A stretch of DNA of 64,000 bases from Gelidibacter salicanalis (GTDB taxonomy: Bacteria; Bacteroidota; Bacteroidia; Flavobacteriales; Flavobacteriaceae): the NCBI RefSeq assembly GCF_016469035.1, contig NZ_JAEHJZ010000035.1, positions 18,675 to 82,674 of the forward strand, in the 5' to 3' direction. The notes under the pieces were generated by a model, which worked only from the letters and a program-made list of their open reading frames with translations, searched no databases and was not told the DNA's origin. This document shows, piece by piece, positions 20,007-28,850 of the stretch. A program made the position numbers and the translations under genes. Position 1 is the first letter of the stretch. Each line of letters begins with the position of its first letter.

Positions 20007-20867
20007 ATGAAAAAACACATCTTATTCCCACTAAGCATTATTTCACTAATACTGTGCAGTTGTGCCTCCCAAATGAAAATTAAGGGGACACCCTCAGGTG
20101 CGCTTCAACCACTTTCCAAAACTGAAACTGTTGTTATCATTGAAGAGAATGAAAGTATTGTACCTCATGAAAAAGACCAGAAAATTGGAGATTTCGAAAT
20201 TAAAGATGGTGGTTTAAGTTTAGATTGCAGTTACGAAAGGGTTAAAAACTTGGCCAAACAAAAAGCTCGAAGCGTAGGTGGTAATTCAGTCAAAATCACC
20301 GAACACACCTTGCCCAGTACGTGGTCTAACTGTCACCGTATCAAGTTTGAAGTCCACAAATTAGAGCATACAGCAGAATTTGAGAAAGAAATGATTTGGA
20401 GTTCCACAAATAAGCTGAAATGGGACTATTTTAAAGACGCTCCCAAAATAGACAGGTCTTCATTTTTTTGTGGCTATATAGACGTACAGTTTAACGACGT
20501 GAATTTTTTAAACGGCAAAGGCGAAGTAACTATTTTCCCGACATTTATATTCGAATGTTCATACGTCCAACCATTGAAAATGACCAAATATTTACTGGAA
20601 TACAACCAAGTTAAATTTGATCTTTTAGAGATCTATGCCCGTAAAATGAGAAGCGAATTTGTTAAATCAGAAATCAATACGCAAGAAAAATGGACAAAGT
20701 TTGCAAAAGCCATTTACGATAAAGTTTATAGAGAATATGAAACAGATATTTTCAACCTTGAAACCGAAACAAGTTTTGGCGAAAATGAGTCTGAACTGGT
20801 AGGATGGAAATTTAAAACAGTAACAGGTTTAAAAGAACTTACGGAGTTTTCATCTGAAAATATATGA
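20007..20867 (+). CDS. Lipoprotein of unknown function
   Basis: 286 residues with an export signal and lipobox (SIISLILCSCAS, cysteine near residue 19), so it is membrane-anchored by a lipid. Residues 40-115 form a small domain (VVIIEENESIVPHEKDQKIG and LAKQKARSVGGNSVKITEH) of the kind seen in many Bacteroidota envelope lipoproteins; this half resembles the YbjQ/DUF4156-like alpha/beta fold in length and pattern, but I am not certain. The C-terminal 170 residues are not recognised. It stands alone, just left of the island boundary and of a hairpin-repeat cluster. Confidence 0.75.
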   Translation: MKKHILFPLSIISLILCSCASQMKIKGTPSGALQPLSKTETVVIIEENESIVPHEKDQKIGDFEIKDGGLSLDCSYERVKNLAKQKARSVGGNSVKITEHTLPSTWSNCHRIKFEVHKLEHTAEFEKEMIWSSTNKLKWDYFKDAPKIDRSSFFCGYIDVQFNDVNFLNGKGEVTIFPTFIFECSYVQPLKMTKYLLEYNQVKFDLLEIYARKMRSEFVKSEINTQEKWTKFAKAIYDKVYREYETDIFNLETETSFGENESELVGWKFKTVTGLKELTEFSSENI

Positions 20868-20909
20868 GCATGCAAATGGAAACGTCAATGTGCTATTGAC
20901 ATAACCTAA

Positions 20910-21215
20910 GAACTTACGCCGCTGTTGGTGTTTTTCACCAACAGCATTCGATACCCATTTATTTGACCTATAGCTGTCTTTTGGTTGAAATGCTCTATGT
21001 TTTGTCTTTAAGCAATTATGGGTTCAGAACATCGGCGCTTGCTATTATCGAGATCTTGTAAGGTTAGGCGAAAATTGTTGGTGGAAAACACCAACAATGG
21101 CTATGAAACCACTTCTTAAAGCTTTTTTATTTCTATTTATTACGCCGCTGTTGGTGTTTTTCACCAACGGCATTCGGTACTCCTCTATTTGGCCTATAGC
21201 TGTTTTTTGGTGAAG
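20910..21215. repeat. Third cluster of the GTTGGTG hairpin repeat family
   Basis: Two copies of the CTGTTGGTG/CACCAACAG hairpin (near 20920 and 21146, the latter with one change), the CAAGCAATTATGGGTTC segment and one TTGTTGGTG/CACCAACAA hairpin near 21076. This copy ends just outside the left attachment repeat of the genomic island, which may mark the old chromosome side. Confidence 0.8.
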
Positions 21216-21240
21216 TTAACTTTATTCCCAAAACAACGCT

Positions 21241-21344
21241 ATTCTGTACCCATGGCCATAAAAAAAGCCTCTCAATTTCTTGAAAGGCTTGATTTTGCTA
21301 GTAGCGGGAACTGGACTCGAACCAGTGACCTTTGGGTTATGAGC
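21241..21344. repeat. Left attachment repeat (attL) of the genomic island
   Basis: 104 bp are repeated at 63752-63855 with a single mismatch (21254 versus 63765), offset 42511. The repeat covers the 3' half of an initiator tRNA-fMet, its terminator and about 25 bp beyond. It diverges exactly within the tRNA anticodon loop region, after TTATGAGC on the plus strand, where the crossover should lie. Confidence 0.93.
21302..21344 (-). pseudogene. 3' half of initiator tRNA-fMet left by integration
   Basis: It is identical to the 3' 43 nt of the intact tRNA at 63813-63885, beginning at the anticodon loop. The 5' half is absent here. The tRNA terminator hairpin is also present at this end (about 21260-21297). 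Confidence 0.93.
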
Positions 21345-21447
21345 GCAAAATAACCGAGGGTCAAAAACCCACAAACATCAACAAAATCAATAGCTACAAG
21401 CGTATTTCATTTTTTTTGATTTCATTTAAATACAATCAAAATCAAGT

Positions 21448-21469
21448 TATTCTGTACCTATTCTGTACC
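21448..21469. repeat. Tandem 11-mer TATTCTGTACC near attL
   Basis: Two abutting copies lie at 21448-21458 and 21459-21469, 50 bp before the integrase start. The same tandem pair is at 63740-63761 by the right end, and a single copy is at 21240-21250. They may be recombinase arm-type or excision-factor sites. Confidence 0.6.
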
Positions 21470-21519
21470 CCTTTTTCTAAATCTTTTATTATCTTTATAA
21501 CATTTCAAATATAGTTATT

Positions 21520-22854
21520 ATGGCTTCTATAAAAATTATTAGGCGGAAAAACAAAGAAAGAATAGATGGCACCGCTCCTCTTGCCTTGAGAATCAGCGAA
21601 AACTATAAAACTAACTATTTATTTATAGGCCAATATGTGTTGGAGAAAGATTGGGATCATAACACTGGACAAGTAAAAAGAACACATCCTAATTCAAAGA
21701 AGTTAAATAATTTCCTATTGAAAAAACTCACTGAGGCAAATGATATTTATTTTGACAATAAAAACGACAGCTCAACTCCAAAACAGATTAAACAAAAATT
21801 AAAAGGGCCTGGTGGGTCGAAATCCTTTTTTACCGTTGCTGCCGAACGGATACAAAGCAAATATGACCGAGGAACATTTTCAGTCGTGAAACCCCAACTA
21901 TCCATACTTTATAATATAGAGGAGTTCTTAAATGTAAAAACTTCTCTCCCTAAAAATGAAATTATAAAAGGGATTAAAGACCGAAGGAAAGAGAGACTTA
22001 GTAAAGCCAAAAAATCGGAACTTACATTTACAGACAGTATAAAATATTTCAAACAAAATAAGACATTAATGTTCAGGGATATCGATGAGGCTTTTTTAGA
22101 AAAATTCCAAACATTTTCCGCGGCATACCTTAACCAAAAAGCCCGAACAATAACCAATCAACTTATTTTCATAAGAACCCTCTTCAATGTCGCTATTAAA
22201 GATGGTATTGTCGCACCGAAATATTATCCTTTTGCTGGTGAAAAACAAAAGATACGCATTGAATCTGGGAACAAAATTGGATTAACCATTGAGGAAGTCG
22301 AAAGGCTGGAAAATTTAAAACTTGAAGAAGGCACTTCAATCTGGCACACACATAAAGTTTGGTTAATCTCATTTTACTTTGCTGGAATACGTATTTCAGA
22401 TGTTGTAAAGCTAAAATGGTCAGACTTTAAAGATGAGCGCCTATATTATGTTATGAACAAAAACAGCAAACCTCTCAGTTTGAAAATCCCGGAGAAAGCG
22501 AATACCATACTAAAACTTTACAAAAAGTATAGGAAAGAAAACAATGGCTATGTTTTTCCTTTTCTAAAAGATGCAAATGTTGAAGATGCTGAAGATATTT
22601 TCATTAAAACAGGAAATAGCACCAAACTTTTTAATAAATTCCTGAAAAAGATTGCATTGCAATGCAATATTGATAAAAATCTTTCAAACCATATTGCTCG
22701 TCATACATTTGGTAATATTGCTGGGGACCGAATACATCCCTTAATGTTACAAAAACTATACCGTCACAGCGATTTAAAAACTACTTTAAACTATCAAGCC
22801 AACTTTATCCACAGAGACGCCGATGATGCATTGGATAGTGTGATAAACTTTTAA
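21520..22854 (+). CDS. Tyrosine site-specific integrase of the island
   Basis: 444 residues, standard for Bacteroidota tRNA-targeting integrases. The order is N-terminal arm-binding domain (about 1-90), SAM-like core-binding domain (about 150-235), and catalytic domain with Arg in FAGIRISDVVKLKW, the HIARHTFGNIA box (H-x-x-R), and LYRHSDLKTTLNYQ with the second His and nucleophilic Tyr. All catalytic residues are present, so it should be active. It catalyses crossover between the island and the tRNA-fMet anticodon-loop region. The start ATG at 21520 is 175 bp inside attL and reads inwards. Confidence 0.95.
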   Translation: MASIKIIRRKNKERIDGTAPLALRISENYKTNYLFIGQYVLEKDWDHNTGQVKRTHPNSKKLNNFLLKKLTEANDIYFDNKNDSSTPKQIKQKLKGPGGSKSFFTVAAERIQSKYDRGTFSVVKPQLSILYNIEEFLNVKTSLPKNEIIKGIKDRRKERLSKAKKSELTFTDSIKYFKQNKTLMFRDIDEAFLEKFQTFSAAYLNQKARTITNQLIFIRTLFNVAIKDGIVAPKYYPFAGEKQKIRIESGNKIGLTIEEVERLENLKLEEGTSIWHTHKVWLISFYFAGIRISDVVKLKWSDFKDERLYYVMNKNSKPLSLKIPEKANTILKLYKKYRKENNGYVFPFLKDANVEDAEDIFIKTGNSTKLFNKFLKKIALQCNIDKNLSNHIARHTFGNIAGDRIHPLMLQKLYRHSDLKTTLNYQANFIHRDADDALDSVINF

Positions 22855-22887
22855 ATATATAGTGAACGCAGCTTGAACTTAAACAGG

Positions 22888-23556
22888 TCACAACGGTTGA
22901 CCATAATCCTTCTTTTTTGTTGTATGAAGATTACTCACATAGCCAGAAATTGGCATGGTCCTTTTCCTCTCTAATTCACGTCCTTTCTCAACAAAATTTC
23001 GCGCGGCCAGTTTCCAGTCTTTAATTGGTAGTCCTCTACTTAATTTCCAATCCCTCTCTTGGTAATACTCATAATATTTTTTTCCTTCATCAGCAGTCCA
23101 GTTATTTGTTTTAAAAAAAAGTAAAACTTCTAAAATATTAAATGGCCTTGCCAGGCCTGCCAGTTTATTTTTGTTTAAATATGTTTTTTGTTTATAAGAA
23201 GATACCATATTTTGGACTGGTTCTGGGACTCTCTTAGCCAATTTTTGGACTGGTTGGGTATAAAAAATGGCCATCCTGATTACCGAACCTCTCCTGGGAT
23301 CATAAGAAGGATAATACTGTAGGTAACCCCATTCATTCAAATCTCTAACCATATTATGATAGGTTGTTTTTGATTTGATCTTTGCCCGTTCCATGGTCAA
23401 TTCCCTATTGATGGTTATTGTGTTCTTAAAATACTCGCGGTTCCAAATATGAAAGAATGCCAGGTACAAGGTGATGTGTCCCTGTTTGATCCGGGGGTCA
23501 TTATTGAAGTGCTCAAGGGCTTCATTGAGTTGGGTGATGTAATTTACTTTTTCCAT
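22888..23556 (-). CDS. Mobile-element protein with winged-helix-like N-terminus
   Basis: 222 residues. The N-terminal part (LNEALEHFNNDPRIKQGHITLYLAFFHIWN then SKTTYHNMVRDLNEWGYLQY, about 8-85) resembles the helix-turn-helix proteins found next to integrases and mobilisation genes in Bacteroidota elements, with role in control or replication unclear. The C-terminal part (NWTADEGKKYYEYYQERDWKL, then WKLAARNFVEKG) is like DnaT/primosome-type tails that bring a helicase or primase to a replication start. Its ATG overlaps the stop of the upstream gene by one base, so the two are translated together. The function is inferred. Confidence 0.6.
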   Translation of the reverse strand: MEKVNYITQLNEALEHFNNDPRIKQGHITLYLAFFHIWNREYFKNTITINRELTMERAKIKSKTTYHNMVRDLNEWGYLQYYPSYDPRRGSVIRMAIFYTQPVQKLAKRVPEPVQNMVSSYKQKTYLNKNKLAGLARPFNILEVLLFFKTNNWTADEGKKYYEYYQERDWKLSRGLPIKDWKLAARNFVEKGRELERKRTMPISGYVSNLHTTKKKDYGQPL

Positions 23557-23942
23557 TATTTCTGAGTGTTATTGATTATTGAATCTTTTTCGCGATAACG
23601 CATCTGCCCAATCTCCTCACTCCTATTTTTTTCCAGGATCAGTTTCTTTTCGGCTGGTTCAGTCTGTTCAAATAGCGCTGACAACGTGGCGACTGTAGGC
23701 AAGGTCTGCCCTTTTTCAATGGCCTTAATTATTGCAATAATTGCATTAATCCTTTTCTTTAAATTGGCTTCAAGCGTCCTTCCGGTCGGACCAAATTTTT
23801 CCTTTGGTGAAATCTCATTGTAAAAGAAAAAATCGAGCATCGTTGCCATGGCATCGGTATGCGATTTGAAGTGTATTTTTGAAAATTCCTGAAAACGTTT
23901 TGCTGTTTCCCGCTTAAACCTGATGGTGATGAAAGAGTCCAT
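23556..23942 (-). CDS. BfmA/BtgA-like mobilisation accessory protein
   Basis: 128 residues. The start MDSFITIRFKRETAKRFQEF followed by a helix pair (KSHTDAMATMLDFF) fits a ribbon-helix-helix DNA-binding fold, as in the small BfmA/BtgA mobilisation proteins of Bacteroides transposons. A coil-rich C-terminus follows. Such proteins bind oriT and help a relaxase nick DNA. It lies next to an inverted-repeat cluster at 24077-24223, a reasonable oriT candidate. The assignment rests on motif style and context, not on a search. Confidence 0.55.
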   Translation of the reverse strand: MDSFITIRFKRETAKRFQEFSKIHFKSHTDAMATMLDFFFYNEISPKEKFGPTGRTLEANLKKRINAIIAIIKAIEKGQTLPTVATLSALFEQTEPAEKKLILEKNRSEEIGQMRYREKDSIINNTQK

Positions 23943-24076
23943 AATATTTCGCTTTTTTGGTGAATTTGACGTAAATCCATCCCCATTTACAGGCGGTCTG
24001 AGGGCATTTGACGCAAATTGATGAAATTAAAAAAATTACATGATTTACAACAAATTGATAATCAGATAATTATACA

Positions 24077-24223
24077 GAAAAAGGAATATGTAACGTGGCT
24101 CTGCCCGTTACCCTCTTGCTATTCCTTTTTCGCCCCGTAAAACGGGACAAAACCTCATACAATTTGGCTAACCCCGATAGCTATCGGGAGCCAATTGCCC
24201 ATTCGGAAATTTTTAATTTCCGA
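24077..24223. other. Cluster of four strong inverted repeats, oriT-like
   Basis: Outer stem GAAAAAGGAATA (24077-24088) with TATTCCTTTTTC (24120-24131), inner stem GTAACG/CGTTAC (24090-24095, 24106-24111); a CCCGT/ACGGG hairpin near 24134-24146; a 16-bp perfect palindrome CCCGATAGCTATCGGG (24173-24188); and TCGGAAAT/ATTTCCGA (24203-24223). They lie 135-280 bp upstream of the mobilisation-like gene. This density of symmetry is unlike the surrounding intergenic DNA. Confidence 0.5.
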
Positions 24224-24564
24224 CATGTAAAATTCAGATGGATACAGTTATCAGCGAAAGGCAATAATGGATAACTATATAAAATCATATATGCTGAATG
24301 TCAGCAGAATAAAGATATGTTTTTTTTATTGAACAACAATTAATCTTTCTGAAGAACACCTCCAAAAATTAGAATTTCTTGATTATTAATTTTAAAAATC
24401 AGCTACTGAATTTTAAGATAAAGAGATATAGATCTCGTAATATCTCTTCCTCAATTATAATTGTAAAATTGGCACGATTTTTTGTTACGATGTACAAATA
24501 CAATTTACGTTTAGAATCAAATGTTGGAAACATTTAGACTGTTTTTATTTGAGCTTTTTGAAAT
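24224..24564. other. Intergenic stretch with no visible feature
   Basis: AT-rich sequence without a convincing ORF or strong hairpin, between the oriT-like cluster and repeat copy A. Confidence 0.5.
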
Positions 24565-25015
24565 AATTTACTTATTATATCCTGAGCGTTTTCCTTTTCA
24601 TTTGATGTAGCAATACAGTTCTTTTTTAGTCTAAAATTTTAAACTTAACAATAAGAACACAAGAAACCATCATCTACTTCTCCAATTTACTTCCCATAGT
24701 GCCTATCGCTGTTACCTTTCGGATACTGCATCTAAAATTTAGATCGAGTAAGCACTTATAAAAGGGAGGCACGACCGGTTATGCAGTCTGTCTCGAGCTA
24801 AATTTTAAACTTTGTGGAGAAATGGAGTAGTGATCTATTGTATAAGCGGACGCTATTCCAAAGTTGACAAAACTCGATCTCGAGAAAAGATTATAAAAAT
24901 ATTGACCGAATCTTTATACGTTAAATGCAAAAACTTTGGAATTGGATCCAAGACTTTTTTAATGAAGCGCTTTGCCCATAATGGAGCTTTTTGCGGATGG
25001 AGTGGCAATGTGACT
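24565..25015. repeat. Island repeat, copy A
   Basis: About 450 bp are similar (roughly 80-85% by eye) to 39285-39735. The best conserved core runs from CTCCAATTTACTTCCC through GGGAGGCACGACCGGTTATG to GGAGAAATGGA. It contains an inverted repeat AAAATTTAGATCGAG / CTCGAGCTAAATTTT (14 of 15) flanking the core. Reading frames are broken in both copies, so it is probably non-coding or a dead gene. From 25016 to 25354 I see nothing definable. Confidence 0.75.
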
Positions 25016-25354
25016 GAGTGCGCTATTATAACAAATCATTTCATTTTAAACGGTACATAAACGGATATAACTTTAGAGCCGTAGACTGCGATGGAGTCTA
25101 AACCCTTTCTTATATTTTTCAAAATGAAATATAAATAGAACATTCAAAAATGGCATATTCTAAAATTAATAATGAAAGTCGATATCCAATGTGATGAAGT
25201 AAAATCTTAGTATGTTAGGAAAGCTGTTGGGTATAATTTAAAAAAAAAGACTACCCCAGTAGAGATAGCCTTTTAAGGTTTTGAAGACTAATTCAAAGTA
25301 ATGTAAAAAAAAGCTTTATAGGCAATAATGCTAAATCAACAGGTTATATCACTG

Positions 25355-26437
25355 TTATATTTTTATCTCCTCCTGATTTCTCGCAACTAATAAATAATCG
25401 GTATACATTGATAAACCTTCCAACTCTTTATCAAGTTCAATGACATTAAAATCATCAGTAATTTGTTTATATATTGACTTATGATATTCCTTCCAAGGAA
25501 TCTTATCCTTTACCTCAAACAATGTCACTGTTTCTTTAAAACCTTTAGCCCATTGTTCAGAATTTTCATGTAAAACCAAACCTGTTAAGGTATTAAATGA
25601 TTGTTCAGATTTTAAAAATTTAGCCAATCGTGGATTATCGTCGTATATTGCTTTAAGATAAGTATGATCTCTACCCACAAGGAATAAAAAATTATTTTCA
25701 TCTGATCCATTGATGTGGTTTACTAAATTAACTTTTATATCTTCCTCTCTTGTTCCTCCAAAACCTGTTGACTTATTATTTATGAGTTGATGAATTATTT
25801 TCATGTCATTTGTGGAAATAACGTCTTCAAAATTTTTCAAACTCTTAATCAATAAACTTTTAGTATTTTTAACAAAAAGCTTTCCTTCTTCTGATGGATG
25901 ATCTATAGTATACGTTTTAAAAAACTTCTCATCTTTAATGACAGCTAATAACGAATCAATTGACTTTGTAAGCCCTTCTTTTTGATAGGGTTGAAGGATA
26001 CTATATAAGGTGTAACCAAAAGTTCGGGTTCGATCAAAATCAACACCTACAACTTCCAGAGGCTTTTCCAACGTCTTATTGAATTCAAAAATTTCTCTCC
26101 ACGCTTCTTTCCAACCTTCATAGAAGCCGCCATATATCGTATATCCAAGTAGAGATTCATTCCCTGTTGCTAAGTATTTGTTGTAGAAATAGGCTTCAGC
26201 GGGTCCGAATTCAATAAACAGGGTTCTTAATCCAGTTTTCTCATTAAATGACTTTATAAGGTGCGGATATATGTTTGTAGCTACTGACGATGAATGATTT
26301 TCGCCTAACAATAATAAGTTCTGTCCTTCTTGATCAAAAAATGTATCGAAATATTTATGGTTATTTATTTTGACCTGAGAGTAACAACTACCAATTGCAA
26401 AAAAGCAAATGATAGCTATGAAAATTTGTATGCGCAT
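25355..26437 (-). CDS. Secreted erythromycin-esterase/ChaN-like superfamily protein
   Basis: 360 residues with an N-terminal signal (IAIICFFAIGSCYSQ; the cysteine may be a lipobox). The motifs LLLGENHSSS (about residue 42), LRTLFIEFGPAE, GVDFDR and LVGRDHTYLK fit the EreA/ChaN/TraB-like fold, in which an early GExH segment and later acidic and histidine residues form the active or metal site. The activity is not predictable: members include macrolide esterases, haem-uptake proteins and proteases. It is the last gene of the SusC/SusD operon, 3 bp after the TlpA-like gene, so it likely processes whatever the operon imports. Confidence 0.6.
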   Translation of the reverse strand: MRIQIFIAIICFFAIGSCYSQVKINNHKYFDTFFDQEGQNLLLLGENHSSSVATNIYPHLIKSFNEKTGLRTLFIEFGPAEAYFYNKYLATGNESLLGYTIYGGFYEGWKEAWREIFEFNKTLEKPLEVVGVDFDRTRTFGYTLYSILQPYQKEGLTKSIDSLLAVIKDEKFFKTYTIDHPSEEGKLFVKNTKSLLIKSLKNFEDVISTNDMKIIHQLINNKSTGFGGTREEDIKVNLVNHINGSDENNFLFLVGRDHTYLKAIYDDNPRLAKFLKSEQSFNTLTGLVLHENSEQWAKGFKETVTLFEVKDKIPWKEYHKSIYKQITDDFNVIELDKELEGLSMYTDYLLVARNQEEIKI

Positions 26438-26440
26438 GGA

Positions 26441-27940
26441 TTATAGATTATGTTTTTTAAATAATTCTACCAACATTGGATCTGATGGAAAAGGAGCCGT
26501 TGCGTCAACTATTTTACCTTCTGGGTCTAAGAAAATAAACCTTGGGATCATTTTAATATTATATGTTTGAGAAAGAATATCATTAGTTTCTTTTTTGGCA
26601 ATTAATTGAACACCTGTAAGGTTTTTATCCTCAACAAAATTAAGCCACTTTTGATGGTCTTTTTCCTTATCAAAAGAAACACTCACAAACTGAATGTTCT
26701 TATCATGGTATTCTTTTTCAAGCCTTTGAAGGCTCGGAATTTCCTTTATGCAAGGCCCACACCATGTTGCCCATAAATCAATGTATGTGTATTTTCCTTT
26801 AAATTCATTTAAAGCCACACTAGCGCCTAGGGTATTTTCAAATTTCACATTAGGAGCTTCACTCCCTTCAAGCATGCCCTCAAGATGTTTGTATTTGTCT
26901 TTAACAATTTTAGACATTTCCGGATACCTACTAGAACCATCAAATTCAGAATAAATACGATTGGAGAAATCACTACGCAATGAATACGCCATATACTCAT
27001 ATCTTACTTTTTCTGGAAGCTCTCCTTCTAGCCAATCATAGAATTCTTTAGCATTAGGATCATTAGAAAAAGCCAGCTCATATTTTTTCTTCAAAATGCC
27101 TTGAATATTATAAAAATAACCAAGACCGTTCTCTGCTATAGAACTTTCAATTGCAACATCCTTCAAAAAACCATAATAATCAGCAGGTAAATTGAGTTCT
27201 TTATCCTTGTTATATAATTCATAAATGCTAGGATAATTGACTTTAGCACTAACCATTGAAGAATAATTATTAGTTTCGTAAAAGCTCACCAAAGAAGGGC
27301 TTAAGCTATGAGACGATTTAAAATCATTTAGGAAGGTCATTTTTTCTTCATAAAGTTTATCGGCATTCTGTTTAAAATCATCTGGTTCTCTTTGACTTAC
27401 GTCATACCAGTTCTTCAAATATTTGTGCTTATAATCATTAAAAGTTTGCTCTTCTTTAATTGCGAATAAAATGTCATCATCAGCTGTACCTGAAAAAGCG
27501 AGCGAATTTTTGATGTCCATCGCATCCAGATCCATAAATATACTATCGCCCGGCTTAAGAAACAGGTAAACCATTTTAAAATCAAAAGTTCCCGTTTTCA
27601 TAGTGGTATCTATACCAGCTATAGTAGTATATGCGAATTCTTCTGTCATTGATTCTTTACCAAAAGAAAACCACCCCTTTAAAGGACTATCCGCTTTTAA
27701 TTTCAATTTGAATTTACCTACAGAATCAAAATCAACAGGTTCAGTGGTCAAATCTTTTAAGAATTCATATTCATAATAAGAAAAGTTTATTGTAGTATCT
27801 TTTATGTTCTTTACTTGTCCAACGAGAATAATTTCATCGCTCCTATGTTTTTTTTTAGAAGCCTCCTGATCATTACAACTGAGCGCAGTACAAAATATTA
27901 GGGCTAAGAATATTGGGTACTTTAATTTTAAATAGTTCAT
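26441..27940 (-). CDS. TlpA-like thioredoxin-domain lipoprotein
   Basis: 499 residues with a lipobox (FCTALSCNDQ, Cys near 22). Residues ~35-180 form a beta-rich DUF4369-type domain, the middle is helical, and the C-terminal ~140 residues are a thioredoxin fold of the TlpA/ResA class with redox motif WATWCGPCIKEIP and cis-proline segment MIPRFIFLDPEGKIV. It is probably periplasm-facing and acts as a disulfide reductase. Such proteins are common last members of SusC/SusD loci in Bacteroidota. Gaps of 7 and 3 bp to its neighbours support one operon. Confidence 0.88.
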   Translation of the reverse strand: MNYLKLKYPIFLALIFCTALSCNDQEASKKKHRSDEIILVGQVKNIKDTTINFSYYEYEFLKDLTTEPVDFDSVGKFKLKLKADSPLKGWFSFGKESMTEEFAYTTIAGIDTTMKTGTFDFKMVYLFLKPGDSIFMDLDAMDIKNSLAFSGTADDDILFAIKEEQTFNDYKHKYLKNWYDVSQREPDDFKQNADKLYEEKMTFLNDFKSSHSLSPSLVSFYETNNYSSMVSAKVNYPSIYELYNKDKELNLPADYYGFLKDVAIESSIAENGLGYFYNIQGILKKKYELAFSNDPNAKEFYDWLEGELPEKVRYEYMAYSLRSDFSNRIYSEFDGSSRYPEMSKIVKDKYKHLEGMLEGSEAPNVKFENTLGASVALNEFKGKYTYIDLWATWCGPCIKEIPSLQRLEKEYHDKNIQFVSVSFDKEKDHQKWLNFVEDKNLTGVQLIAKKETNDILSQTYNIKMIPRFIFLDPEGKIVDATAPFPSDPMLVELFKKHNL

Positions 27941-27947
27941 AGTTGAT

Positions 27948-28838
27948 TTAATTATTTTTTGGGTTGAAAGTGCTTTCTTGCCAATTTCTATTAACGATAG
28001 TTAGATCAATACCTTCCTGTTTGAACATAGCATTAACTAGGTCATATTTGCTTTTAATTTGGGGATAAAGATTGAGAATACTATCCCTAGTTTGTGGAGG
28101 TGTCGTTGCAGCCCAGGCCGCATATAAATCAAAATCTTGCTGATTGGATTTTATCAAATTTTGGTTGCTGCTAAGGAATCCTTTTTCATAGGCTTGATCT
28201 AAAGAATTTACCTGCCAATAATAAACACGGGCATCTGTATTAATCTCAACAAATGGTGCGTAGAAAGAATTGGAGTTAACTGCATCATTCCTTAAAATGT
28301 TGGAAAGACCATAATAAAAAGTTTGTTTAAGTTTCACACTATCCAATCCAACATTTCTTAAGCTTCCCACTGTTAAATCTCCATTTGAATTGTACCAAAT
28401 TTTCGAGATATATTCATAGCTATTGAAAGCACTAGTGCCAGCAATCAAATCATTTTTAAAAAGATAGAAATTTCTTGGTACTATATGTAACTTATTATTT
28501 GGCAAACCATTTATGAATTCCTTCTCAATCATATCAATGTAAATGAGCGCAGCCGTAGTATCTGCAGCTATTCTATCAGCTGATATATTTAAACCTTCTT
28601 CTGACACCAAATCTTTGTACATTCTTGGGTCAGAGACGTCCGTATATACTACAATACCATAATCATTGTATAATTTGAGAATTCTATTGCTTAACAATGT
28701 CCCTGGAACTATATTCCCGGGCAGTTCATTAGGGACAACATAATCAGCTTCCAATGATGCTTCACTACTGCAAGAGACCATATACATGGTTACACCTAGA
28801 AGTATGGTTAAACGGATTGTTTTTAAAATATTTTTCAT
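27948..28838 (-). CDS. SusD-linked zinc-metallohydrolase-family lipoprotein, motif lost
   Basis: 296 residues, lipobox VTMYMVSCSSE. By layout and C-terminus (KSKYDLVNAMFKQEGIDLT) this is the family of lipoproteins with an HExxH motif that follows SusD genes. In those the centre reads like FHHEFxHILHQ; here the aligned segment is FYYGLSNILRND, so both zinc histidines and the catalytic glutamate are replaced. The frame is intact. The protein may have become a binding subunit. It lies between SusD and TlpA genes, with 12-bp and 7-bp gaps. Confidence 0.75.
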   Translation of the reverse strand: MKNILKTIRLTILLGVTMYMVSCSSEASLEADYVVPNELPGNIVPGTLLSNRILKLYNDYGIVVYTDVSDPRMYKDLVSEEGLNISADRIAADTTAALIYIDMIEKEFINGLPNNKLHIVPRNFYLFKNDLIAGTSAFNSYEYISKIWYNSNGDLTVGSLRNVGLDSVKLKQTFYYGLSNILRNDAVNSNSFYAPFVEINTDARVYYWQVNSLDQAYEKGFLSSNQNLIKSNQQDFDLYAAWAATTPPQTRDSILNLYPQIKSKYDLVNAMFKQEGIDLTIVNRNWQESTFNPKNN

Positions 28839-28850
28839 AATCTTATTCTT

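Noticed and set aside
24812-25060. 82-codon plus-strand gene
   Set aside because: It lies in the repeat pair and is broken in the other copy; no recognisable protein features.
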